DNA of 26,685 nucleotides, from contig QGUX01000008.1 in the NCBI GenBank assembly GCA_003242275.1, positions 1 to 26,685 of the forward strand, read 5' to 3'. The DNA comes from Pseudomonadota bacterium (GTDB taxonomy: Bacteria; Pseudomonadota; Gammaproteobacteria; Steroidobacterales; Steroidobacteraceae). The notes below the pieces were generated by a model. That model searched no databases, was not told the DNA's origin, and saw only the letters and a list, made by a program, of their open reading frames with translations. The translations under genes were made by a program, and so were the position numbers. Shown here in pieces: positions 7,144-16,180 of the stretch (within the stretch, counting starts at the first letter, position 1; each line of letters starts with the position of its first letter).

Positions 7144-9057
7144 ATGGCGGGCGGCGATGCAGGACGGCGGGCTCTCGCCGGCAGCGGACGGTGGGCCTGC
7201 AGGGCCGTCTGGACGGCGCTGTGGGGCGGCATCCTGCTGGCCGGTCTCTGGCCCTTCCTGGGCATGCCGCCCACGCCCCGCGCGCAGGCCATCGACCAGG
7301 TCGTGCACGTCGAAGCCGGGGGACAGGCTCCGGCAAGCCTGCCGATCGCCACGGTCGAGCGTGGCGGCACTTCGCATTTCCGCGTGCTGCTCGAGGTGAA
7401 CCGGACCGAGCGGCCGCTGTACCTGTTCGTGCCGCTGCTCAGCCAGCACGCCACGATCCACATGGAAGGCCGGCTGATCGCCGACAGCGACAACCGCACG
7501 GTGATGGAGGGCCTGGCATCGGGAACCTCCCTGCTGGCCGTGCTGCCGGAGGACCTGCTGGGCGCCGGGCCGCGCGCCATCGACATCCACCTGCAGGCCA
7601 CTGGCCTGCAGCGCGCCTACCTGTCGCGCCTGTACGTGGGTACCGCGGAGGAACTGGCCCCCTATTACCGCCTGAGCGTGCTGGTGCTGGAACACCTGCG
7701 CGCCATCACCGTGGGAGCCCAGCTGCTGATGGCGGTGCTCGCGCTGGTCATCTGGCTATACCGGCCCCGCGAGCCGCTGTTCCGCTGGCTGGTGGCACTG
7801 CTGGCGTTGTCGCTGGTCACCAGCATCCTGCAAGTCAGCGGCCTGGCAACTTCCGTCAACGGGATGGGAGCGCTGGCCCCGATGCTCGGATCATCGGCGT
7901 GCCTGATCCTCGTGATCGTGTCCCTGCTGCTCGGGGGAGCATCGCCGCCGCGCTGGCTGAAGCTGTCGGTCGTGGGCGTGCCGGCATTCAGCCTGCTGGT
8001 GGCGGCCGGCCCCCTGCCGTTGGCGCAGGTCGCCATGCTGGTCAACATCCCGATGAACGTGGCGGCCATGATGGCGAGCACGGCGATCATCTGCCGCGAG
8101 GCACTTTCCGGTGTGTCCCGCGACGCGTGCCTGCTGGTGGTGCCGGCCGGCCTGCTGGGACTGGCATGCGTCCATGACGTGCTGATGTTCTTCGGTGTCC
8201 TCGACCGGCCGCTGTTCCTCTCCATGTACTACCGGTCGATCTTCACCATCGGCATCGCCATGGTGCTCATGAGGCGCCTCGGTGACAGCCTGATGCAGCT
8301 CGACCAGTCCAACGACCGCCTGCGCCGCGCGCTGGCCGACCGCGAGGCAGAGCTGGAACGGATGCACGAGGAGGACCGGCGCAAGGCGGCCGAGCAAGCC
8401 TTGCACGAGGAGCGCCAGCGTCTGGTCATGGACCTGCACGACGGACTGAGTGGCCATCTCGCATCCATCATCGCCCAGTCCGAGGAGGCCGGCGTTGCCG
8501 GTATCGAGAGCACGGCGCGGGAGGCCCTGGACGACCTGCGTCTGGTGATCCACTCCCTCGACATTGGCGACGGGGAACTGCGGGTCGCCCTCTCGAGCCT
8601 GCGGGAAAGGCTGGAGCGGCAACTGCACCGCATCGGTGTGGAGCTGGAGTGGTCGACCGCGCGCCTGCCTGAAGTCGGGGGCGTGACGCCCACGCACGCC
8701 CTGAACGTGCTGCGCATCGTCCAGGAGGCCGTCACCAACGCCATCCGCCATGGCGGGGCACGCCACATCCGGGTGGCCGGCAGCAGGTCGCCGGAAGGGT
8801 GCGCCTGCCTGTGTGTCGAGAACGACGGCGTGCCCTTCTCGTGCTCGGAGCTAGCTGGCAATGGCCTGGCCAACATGCAGCGGCGCGTGGCGCAGCTTGG
8901 GGGCGAGATCCACATCGAGGCCATGCCGACCGGGACCCGGGTGCTGCTGCTGCTGCCGCTGACGCTGTCGCCCGCGGACGATGCGGCCGTCGATATGCGA
9001 AACGAGGTTGGCGCGAACCACGCTTTGGGCCTGCACCTGTTGCGCAACGCCAGTTGA
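7144..9057 (+). CDS. 7TMR-DISM-like sensor histidine kinase, HisKA_3/DesK type
   Basis: From the ATG at 7144 the product is 637 residues; an in-frame GTG at 7096 is the alternative, and neither has an ideal Shine-Dalgarno (GGCAGGG lies 13 bases before the ATG). An N-terminal membrane segment (about 20-40) is followed by about 150 periplasmic residues of beta character, then seven membrane helices (about 180-380), as in 7TMR-DISM receptors that sense extracellular small molecules. A charged coiled coil (LDQSNDRLRRALADREAEL) leads into the dimerisation domain with phospho-His432 in DLHDGLSGHL. The ATPase domain has the N-box EAVTNAIRHGG and G-box GNGLANM. The kinase should phosphorylate the adjacent NarL-type regulator. 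The ligand cannot be read from sequence; carbohydrate or carboxylate sensing is the family precedent. Confidence 0.9.
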   Translation: MAGGDAGRRALAGSGRWACRAVWTALWGGILLAGLWPFLGMPPTPRAQAIDQVVHVEAGGQAPASLPIATVERGGTSHFRVLLEVNRTERPLYLFVPLLSQHATIHMEGRLIADSDNRTVMEGLASGTSLLAVLPEDLLGAGPRAIDIHLQATGLQRAYLSRLYVGTAEELAPYYRLSVLVLEHLRAITVGAQLLMAVLALVIWLYRPREPLFRWLVALLALSLVTSILQVSGLATSVNGMGALAPMLGSSACLILVIVSLLLGGASPPRWLKLSVVGVPAFSLLVAAGPLPLAQVAMLVNIPMNVAAMMASTAIICREALSGVSRDACLLVVPAGLLGLACVHDVLMFFGVLDRPLFLSMYYRSIFTIGIAMVLMRRLGDSLMQLDQSNDRLRRALADREAELERMHEEDRRKAAEQALHEERQRLVMDLHDGLSGHLASIIAQSEEAGVAGIESTAREALDDLRLVIHSLDIGDGELRVALSSLRERLERQLHRIGVELEWSTARLPEVGGVTPTHALNVLRIVQEAVTNAIRHGGARHIRVAGSRSPEGCACLCVENDGVPFSCSELAGNGLANMQRRVAQLGGEIHIEAMPTGTRVLLLLPLTLSPADDAAVDMRNEVGANHALGLHLLRNAS

Positions 9058-9152
9058 CGCCCGGTTTGCCGGAATGGCGGGATGGGTTCGAATTGAACTC
9101 AACTGCCGCCCGGAGCGCGCGTCCGCAGTCAAGATGTCGCGAGGAAACAGGG

Positions 9153-10046
9153 GTGGTCGATATGCAATCGATGCTGAAGAAACAGCTCCAGCGGGCGTTC
9201 CAGCTCGGAGAGCTCGAGGTTCACTACCAGCCCAAGTTCCATTTGGCGACGGGGGGGCTGCATGGCGTGGAAGCGCTGCTGCGGTGGCGCACCGTCAGCG
9301 GCCAGTGGATCGCCCCGGCCACCTTCGTGCCGGTGCTCGAGGACACGGGCCTGATCGACGACGTGGGCATCTGGCTGTTCCAGCGCACGGCGGCGGATGC
9401 GGCATACTGGCGCTGCCAGGGCTGCGACGTGGGCCGTGTGGCCATCAACGTCTCGCCGCTGCAGCTTCGCCGGGCCGGCTTCCTCGACTGGGTGCTCGCC
9501 ATCAGCAGTTCCTGGAGCGAGTGGGGCGCGAGCCTGGAACTCGAACTGACCGAATCGTCCCTGCTGCCGGATCCGGCGGCCATGGTGGAGCCGATGAACG
9601 CGCTTGCCGCCGCGAACGTGCGCTTCGCGCTGGATGACTTCGGCATGGGTTATTCCTCGCTCGAGCTGCTGACGCAGCTTCCGGCGAGCTACCTGAAGAT
9701 CGACCGCAAGTTCGTCGGGCAGATGCTGGACAACGGCAAGTCGGCGGCCGTGGTCAAGGCCATCGTGCGCCTGGCGCGGGAGACCGGCCTTGAGACCATC
9801 GCCGAGGGAATCGAGACCCTGGCGCAGCTCAAGCAGCTTCAATCCATTGGTTGCGACATCGGCCAGGGCCACTATTTCTGCGCGGCCCTCGACCGGGACG
9901 CGTTGCTGGAATTCCTCCGGGCCGGCAATCCTGGCGCGATGCCGTCCGTGGCACCTGGGGACGAGGCGGGGGTCTCTTCCCCGCTCCAGGGCATCCCGAT
10001 GCGTCCCGTGCCGCCGGCCCCGCAACCGCGCTCCCGGTTGAACTGA
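9153..10046 (+). CDS. Stand-alone EAL-domain c-di-GMP phosphodiesterase
   Basis: The protein has about 297 residues. GTG 9153 has GAGGAA 6 bases upstream; ATG 9162, three codons later, has AGGGG 8 bases upstream, and either may be used. Almost the whole protein is one EAL domain, which cleaves c-di-GMP to pGpG. The residues needed for activity are present: EALLRW signature, Asn in INVSPLQL, Glu in ELTESSLL, the Asp pair in [10 protein letters not shown], Lys and Asp in LKIDRKFV, Glu in IAEGIET and Gln in GQGHYF. No N-terminal sensory domain or membrane helix exists, so control must come from expression or a partner. The C-terminal 40 residues are proline-rich and unrelated to the domain. It follows the kinase gene by 95 bases on the same strand, so it may be an output of that system. 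Confidence 0.92.
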   Translation: MVDMQSMLKKQLQRAFQLGELEVHYQPKFHLATGGLHGVEALLRWRTVSGQWIAPATFVPVLEDTGLIDDVGIWLFQRTAADAAYWRCQGCDVGRVAINVSPLQLRRAGFLDWVLAISSSWSEWGASLELELTESSLLPDPAAMVEPMNALAAANVRFALDDFGMGYSSLELLTQLPASYLKIDRKFVGQMLDNGKSAAVVKAIVRLARETGLETIAEGIETLAQLKQLQSIGCDIGQGHYFCAALDRDALLEFLRAGNPGAMPSVAPGDEAGVSSPLQGIPMRPVPPAPQPRSRLN

Positions 10047-10152
10047 TCCCCGTCCGGATCGCGGGGCACGCCCGCGCCGGATTGTGGCAACATCCCCCGG
10101 CACTACGGCGGCGCAGTGCCGCCACCGCATTGAACAAGGGGGATATTCGCGC

Positions 10153-12117
<1,965 letters not shown>

Positions 12118-12173
12118 GCTGGCATCGCTCCTGGTGCCTGCTCTCCGGGCGCCGTGCCAATGCTGGAAAGAAA

Positions 12174-12207
12174 AAGGCCCCGCCGGAGCACTCCGGCGCG
12201 GCCTTTT
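12174..12207. terminator. Bidirectional intrinsic terminator between convergent genes
   Basis: A 15-bp stem with one mismatch (12174-12188 against 12191-12205) has an A-rich 5' flank (GAAAAAGG) and a T-rich 3' flank (CCTTTTCT). It therefore reads as an intrinsic terminator for acs on the plus strand and for the gene ending at 12228 on the minus strand. The tip must open beyond the 2-base centre to form a loop. Confidence 0.85.
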
Positions 12208-12227
12208 CTCGTGCTGCGGCAGGCCGC

Positions 12228-13172
12228 TCAGTTCGCCGGCCGCCGATCCGCCTCGGTGCCCGTGGCTCCGCCGCGGAAGCTCGACTGCAGCAGGTGCGTC
12301 AGCGTGTGCACGTAGCGCAGCTTGCCGTTCTCGACCCGGAACAGGTGCGTGTCGGCCGCGCCGCTGCTGTTCGGGCCGCCGCCGAAGTTGCACCACACCA
12401 CCACCATGCCCAGCACCTCGTCGACCACGAACTGGCGGTTGGCAATGTTCACGCCGGCGGGCATGCCGGCCTCGCAGGTGTCGTCGTCGCGGCCGCGGCC
12501 GGTGGTCATGCCGCCCTCGACGCGCACGCAGGGATAGCCCCAGGGCACCAGGTCCACCTTGCCCTCGAGGAAGGCGTCCATGTAGGCATTGGCGGCGTAG
12601 ATGAGGTCGCCATACGGCGTGCGCTTGTCCGCCGGGATCGGGCCCCAGTTCTCCTGCGAGGAATAGTTCAGGTAGTTGTCGGCGTTGAACAGCCAGTAGC
12701 CCGTGGTGGTCCAGATCACCTTGATCTCGGCGATCTTGTCGTGGTTCACGCGCAGCGTGACGCCGGCGACATAGGGCTCTTTCTCGTCCGTGACGATGAT
12801 CTCGGTGAAGGTCTGGCAGCTCCTGTCGTCGTACATGCTCATGTGCCGGTCGATCTTCAGCGGCTTGGTCAGGAAGCCCGTCTTCACGTCGCCGGGCTTC
12901 AGGTTCTCGCTGTAGAGCATGCTGTTCGCCAGCGGCAGGCCGGAAATGTCGCCCTTGGTCTGTGCCTCAAGGTACAGCCGCACCGCGTGCTGCAGGCCGC
13001 CGCGCTGGCAGGACACCGTCGGCCGCTGCGCGGCCTGGACGCGGCCCTCGTTGGCTCCGGGGCCGATGCCGCCCTGCTGGGGGGCCGGGGGCTGGGCGGC
13101 GCCGGCCACCGTGGCGGCAAGCAGGGCGCCGCACAGCGCGGCCGCGGTGGTGATCAGGTTGGTGCGTTTCAC
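12228..13172 (-). CDS. Secreted NTF2-like (DUF8021-like) protein of unknown function
   Basis: This gene encodes about 314 residues. I chose the GTG at 13172 because GGAGGG lies 9 bases upstream of it; the ATG at 13181 directly abuts that Shine-Dalgarno. A Sec signal peptide (KRTNLITTAAALCGALLAATVAGA) precedes a Gln/Pro/Gly-rich linker. The body appears to hold two alpha+beta-barrel units: residues about 65-165 (LYLEAQTKGD to EIKVIWT) and about 195-300 (AANAYMDAFLEGK to LRYVHTLTH), the pattern of SnoaL/NTF2 folds. The ending HLFRVENGKLRYVHTLTH resembles DUF8021 proteins known mostly from fungi, but that is recall, not a search. Four to five cysteines could pair in the periplasm. The gene follows the two Tat-SDR genes by 51 bases on the same strand, so it may bind or isomerise their product. 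Confidence 0.6.
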   Translation of the reverse strand: MKRTNLITTAAALCGALLAATVAGAAQPPAPQQGGIGPGANEGRVQAAQRPTVSCQRGGLQHAVRLYLEAQTKGDISGLPLANSMLYSENLKPGDVKTGFLTKPLKIDRHMSMYDDRSCQTFTEIIVTDEKEPYVAGVTLRVNHDKIAEIKVIWTTTGYWLFNADNYLNYSSQENWGPIPADKRTPYGDLIYAANAYMDAFLEGKVDLVPWGYPCVRVEGGMTTGRGRDDDTCEAGMPAGVNIANRQFVVDEVLGMVVVWCNFGGGPNSSGAADTHLFRVENGKLRYVHTLTHLLQSSFRGGATGTEADRRPAN

Positions 13173-13181
13173 AGGACTCAT

Positions 13182-13187
13182 CCCTCC
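13182..13187 (-). promoter_or_regulatory. Ribosome binding site deciding a GTG start
   Basis: GGAGGG on the minus strand lies 9 bases before GTG 13172 but directly touches ATG 13181. Spacing favours the GTG. Confidence 0.6.
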
Positions 13188-13223
13188 ATTGGTTCGGTGA
13201 CTTGCGGGGTTCACTCGCCGGGT

Positions 13224-14357
13224 TCAGATGCCGGGCACATTGCGCTGGCGCGTGGCGCGCCGGTGCGCGATCTCCTGCACGTAGATGGGCGTGCGCGTGT
13301 AGTCGCGCCCGCCCAGCGACTCGGGCATGGGCGTCAGCGGCACCATGGACTCCAGCAGTGCATTGGCGCGCGCCTCCACCCCGGGGCGCCACTCCGGCTG
13401 CAGCACCACGAACAGGTCGTTGTGGTAGATGCCGTCGAGCAGCACGCGGCCGACCACCACCGGATCCTGCGGCCGCGCCCAGTAGGGCGAGGGCGCCGGC
13501 GCCGGCGGACGCGACTGCGCACTGAACACATTGCCCTGGCCGCGACCCGGCCCACCGGCGGCGCCGCCGGCGGGGGCGGATTCATTGCGCATCTCGGGCG
13601 GGCGGTACGTCTCGCTCTGCGAGATGTTGCTGGTGGTGTTGCCGGGCACGAAGCAGGTGGTGCCGATGTTGGTGGTGCGCAGCTCGCTGCGCAGCTGCTC
13701 CATCAGCGCCACCGCCGCCATCTTCGACACCGAATAAATGCCGGTGGAGGGGTTGGGCACGATGCCGCTGGTCGAGGTGGTGGTGACGATCTGCGCACCC
13801 TGGCCATGCGCCAGCATGCGCGGCACGAAGGTGTTCACGCCGTACACCGGGCCCCAGAAGTTCACCCCCATGCCCCATTCCCAGTCGTTCAGCGTGCCGC
13901 GCGAGGCCGACTGCTGCAGGCCCACGCCGGCGTTGTTGACCAGGATGTGCACCGGGCCGAACTTCTTCTCGATCTCGTCGGCGGCGCGCTGCCAGCCGTC
14001 CTTGTCCATCACGTTGTGGACCACGGTCATGATGCGCGGGTCGTTCTGCGGAAAGTGCCTCAGCGCATCGGCCCACTGCCGGTCGTCGAGGTTGCCGATG
14101 GCCACCTTCGCGCCCGCCTCGTGCATCACGCGCGCGATGCCGAGGCCGATGCCGCTGGAGCCGCCGGTGACGTACACCACCTTGTCCTTCACGCTGGTGA
14201 TGGTGGGTGGCTGCGAGGTGCCGGCATCGGCGGTCGGCGCGCCCTGCGCCTGCGCGGCGGAGGCGTCGCGCGGCAACAGCCCGGAGGCCATGCCGGCGGC
14301 CCCGGCGGCCGCCATGCCACCCAGCAGCCAGCGCCGGTTCAGAGTCTGTTCGTCCAT
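13224..14357 (-). CDS. Tat-exported short-chain dehydrogenase/reductase, second copy
   Basis: This 377-residue protein starts at ATG 14357, with GGGGTG about 7 bases upstream. The N-terminus has a twin-arginine signal (LNRRWLLGG, Arg8-Arg9), a hydrophobic alanine/glycine stretch and a likely cut after DASA near residue 34. The rest is a classical SDR: TGGSSGIG at 64-71 for the dinucleotide, an acidic NLDD after the second strand (hinting at NAD), NNAG at 141-144, and the catalytic Ser195, Tyr208 and Lys212 (YSVSK). The C-terminal 120 residues include a Gly/Pro/Ala-rich insert (about 258-290) and a longer tail than a usual SDR of about 250 residues. Tat export would carry the folded enzyme with its cofactor to the periplasm. 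It lies 26 bases after its paralogue. The substrate is unknown. Confidence 0.88.
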   Translation of the reverse strand: MDEQTLNRRWLLGGMAAAGAAGMASGLLPRDASAAQAQGAPTADAGTSQPPTITSVKDKVVYVTGGSSGIGLGIARVMHEAGAKVAIGNLDDRQWADALRHFPQNDPRIMTVVHNVMDKDGWQRAADEIEKKFGPVHILVNNAGVGLQQSASRGTLNDWEWGMGVNFWGPVYGVNTFVPRMLAHGQGAQIVTTTSTSGIVPNPSTGIYSVSKMAAVALMEQLRSELRTTNIGTTCFVPGNTTSNISQSETYRPPEMRNESAPAGGAAGGPGRGQGNVFSAQSRPPAPAPSPYWARPQDPVVVGRVLLDGIYHNDLFVVLQPEWRPGVEARANALLESMVPLTPMPESLGGRDYTRTPIYVQEIAHRRATRQRNVPGI

Positions 14358-14383
14358 GTGGTCACCCCGTATGGATGGAAGGA

Positions 14384-15544
14384 TCACGCGCCTTCGAAGC
14401 CCTTGATGCTGCGCTTGCGCGTGGCGCGGCGGTGCCGGATCTCCTGCACGAAGATGTCGGTGAAGTAGTAGCGGCCCGCATCCACGCCGGCCTTGATGTT
14501 CTCGGGCATCGGATAGTAGTCGACCATGGATTCGGCCATGGCCAGGCCCCTGGCCAGCACGCCCTGGCGGTACTCCGGCGCCGGGAAGATGAACAGGTCG
14601 TTGTGCAGGATGGCGTCCACCACCATGCGGCCCACCATCAGCGGGTCCTGCGGGCGCTGCCACAGCGGGTTCACGGCCGCCGGCGCGGCGGCCTGCGGCG
14701 CACGTCCCGCGGCGCCGCCGCGCGGTGCCGCCGGCACCAGCGGACGTTGCGGCTGCTGCGGTCCCTCGTTGCGCAGGTCGGCCGGGCGCGCCTCCTCGCT
14801 GCGCGCGATGTTGGTGGTGGTCATGCCGGGGATCAGGCAGGAAGTGCCGATGTTGGTGTTGCGCAGGTCGTTGCGCAGCTGCTCCATCAGGCCCGTGGCG
14901 GCGATCTTGGACACCGCGTAGATGCCCACCGGCAGGCCGACCAGGATGCCGCTGGTGGAGGTGGTGGTGACGATGTGCGCGGGCGTGCCGCGCTTGAGCA
15001 TCCTCGGCACGAAGGTCTTCACGCCGTAGACCGGGCCCCAGAAGTTCACGCCCATGCCCCAGTCCCAGTCGTTGTAGCTGCCGTCGACGATGCCCTGCTG
15101 CAGGCCCACGCCGGCGTTGTTGACCAGGATGTCCACCGGGCCGAAGAACGACTCGATCTCGTCGGCCTTCTTCTCCCACTCGTCGCGCTTCATCACGTCG
15201 TGCACGATGATCTTCACGCGCGGGTCGTTGGGCGGGAACTTCGCCAGCGCGTCGGCCCACTGGCTGTCGTTGTAATTGCCCAGGATCACCTTGGCGCCCG
15301 CCTCGTGCAGGGCCTGCGCGATGCCGAGGCCGATGCCCGAGGAGCCGCCGGTGATGTAGGCGACCTTGTCCTTCACGTCGGTGATGGGCGGTTTCTGCGC
15401 CTCGCCGCGGTCGTGGAACTGCACGTCCGGAAGCGCCTGGGCGGAGGCCTCGCGGGAGCCCAGCGTACCCAGCACGCCCGCCGTGCCCGCCGTCACCGCC
15501 ACGCCGCCCAGCACCTGGCGGCGGCTCAGGTTCTTCTCGTCCAT
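14384..15544 (-). CDS. Tat-exported short-chain dehydrogenase/reductase, first copy
   Basis: This 386-residue protein starts at ATG 15544 behind a GGGGGGAA Shine-Dalgarno. It is clearly a paralogue of the next gene along almost its whole length (shared WGMGVNFWGPVYGV and TTTSTSGI). The twin-arginine signal is LSRRQVLGG (Arg8-Arg9), followed by a hydrophobic core and cleavage near EASA. SDR residues are TGGSSGIG at 65-72, NNAG at 142-145, Ser196, Tyr209 and Lys213. After the second strand it has NYND rather than NLDD, so cofactor preference may differ between the copies. An Ala/Pro/Gly-rich insert (about 270-300) differs in sequence from that of the second copy. A DNA duplication followed by divergence is the simplest origin. 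The substrate is unknown; a hydrophobic alcohol or ketone handled outside the cytoplasm is inference. Confidence 0.88.
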   Translation of the reverse strand: MDEKNLSRRQVLGGVAVTAGTAGVLGTLGSREASAQALPDVQFHDRGEAQKPPITDVKDKVAYITGGSSGIGLGIAQALHEAGAKVILGNYNDSQWADALAKFPPNDPRVKIIVHDVMKRDEWEKKADEIESFFGPVDILVNNAGVGLQQGIVDGSYNDWDWGMGVNFWGPVYGVKTFVPRMLKRGTPAHIVTTTSTSGILVGLPVGIYAVSKIAATGLMEQLRNDLRNTNIGTSCLIPGMTTTNIARSEEARPADLRNEGPQQPQRPLVPAAPRGGAAGRAPQAAAPAAVNPLWQRPQDPLMVGRMVVDAILHNDLFIFPAPEYRQGVLARGLAMAESMVDYYPMPENIKAGVDAGRYYFTDIFVQEIRHRRATRKRSIKGFEGA

Positions 15545-15552
15545 CGTGTTCC

Positions 15553-15578
15553 CCCCGGTTGGTTGGTCAGGACCGGGG
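15553..15578 (-). promoter_or_regulatory. Leader hairpin that could hide the Shine-Dalgarno of the first SDR gene
   Basis: On the transcript, CCCCGGT pairs perfectly with ACCGGGG across a 12-base loop. The 3' arm includes the first bases of the GGGGGGAA ribosome binding site, just before ATG 15544. Such a stem can lower translation until melted or bound. The stem is short (7 bp), so the effect is speculative. Confidence 0.35.
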
Positions 15579-15632
15579 ATTCTGAACCCAATCGGCAGGC
15601 CCGCAAAGGGCGGGGCGGGCGGCGATAGTCGG

Positions 15633-16127
15633 TCAGATCACCTTCTGCCAGTAGCCCACGTCCACCCAGCGATCATGCTTGAAACCCACCGCCTCCAGCG
15701 TGCCGGTGTGCCTGAAGCCGAGCTTTTCGTGAAGCGTAACGCTGGCCGGATTGGGCAGCGCGATGATGCCGATGGCAGTGCGGATGCGCTGCGCCTTCAG
15801 CGCCTCGATCAGCTCGGTGTACAGGCGGGTGCCGATGCCATGTCCCTGCCGGCCATGGGCGAGGTACACCGAGGTTTCCGCGCAGTAGCGGTAGGCCGAG
15901 CGGTCCTTGAACTGCCCGGCATAGGCATAACCGACCACGCCCTCGCGGTTCTCGGCCACCAGCCAGGGCAGAGAATGGCTGCGCACCGCGCTGATGCGCT
16001 GCTCCATCACCCGGGTGGAGACGGGCTCCTCCTCGAAGGTGACCACGGTGTGGCGCACGTAATGGTTGTAGATGTTGGCCACCGCCCAGGCATCGGCCAG
16101 CGTGGCGGGGCGGACGACGATGCTCAT
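15633..16127 (-). CDS. GNAT N-acetyltransferase, phosphinothricin/methionine-sulfoximine type
   Basis: This 164-residue single-domain protein starts at ATG 16127, with GGGGAGG about 5 bases upstream. It transfers acetyl from acetyl-CoA to an amine. Markers of the Pat/Bar/MnaT subfamily run the whole length: IYNHYV near the N-terminus, TFEEEPVS, LPWLVAE, GYAYAGQFKDRSAYR, ETSVYLAHGRQGHGIG (acetyl-CoA loop, R/Q-x-x-G-x-G), HEKLGFRHTGTL and GFKHDRWVDVGYW. Members detoxify methionine sulfoximine, phosphinothricin or similar amino acids, but many have other natural substrates. It lies 88 bases upstream of the first SDR gene and 53 bases downstream of the S46 peptidase gene, all on one strand. I see no functional tie to either. 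Confidence 0.88.
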   Translation of the reverse strand: MSIVVRPATLADAWAVANIYNHYVRHTVVTFEEEPVSTRVMEQRISAVRSHSLPWLVAENREGVVGYAYAGQFKDRSAYRYCAETSVYLAHGRQGHGIGTRLYTELIEALKAQRIRTAIGIIALPNPASVTLHEKLGFRHTGTLEAVGFKHDRWVDVGYWQKVI

Positions 16128-16180
16128 GGGCGCCTCCCCGGGTCACGTCTGGTGTCAGGGCGGCCCATGGGCATGCCCCC

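Noticed and set aside
13224..15544. SDR duplication as a recent transposition or recombination scar
   Set aside because: The two copies differ at many positions and in their inserts, and there are no flanking direct repeats or transposase remnants; an old tandem duplication fits better.
14207..15628. Plus-strand open frame of 473 codons opposite the first SDR
   Set aside because: Antisense to a clear SDR gene with intact active site; the translation has no recognisable domain.
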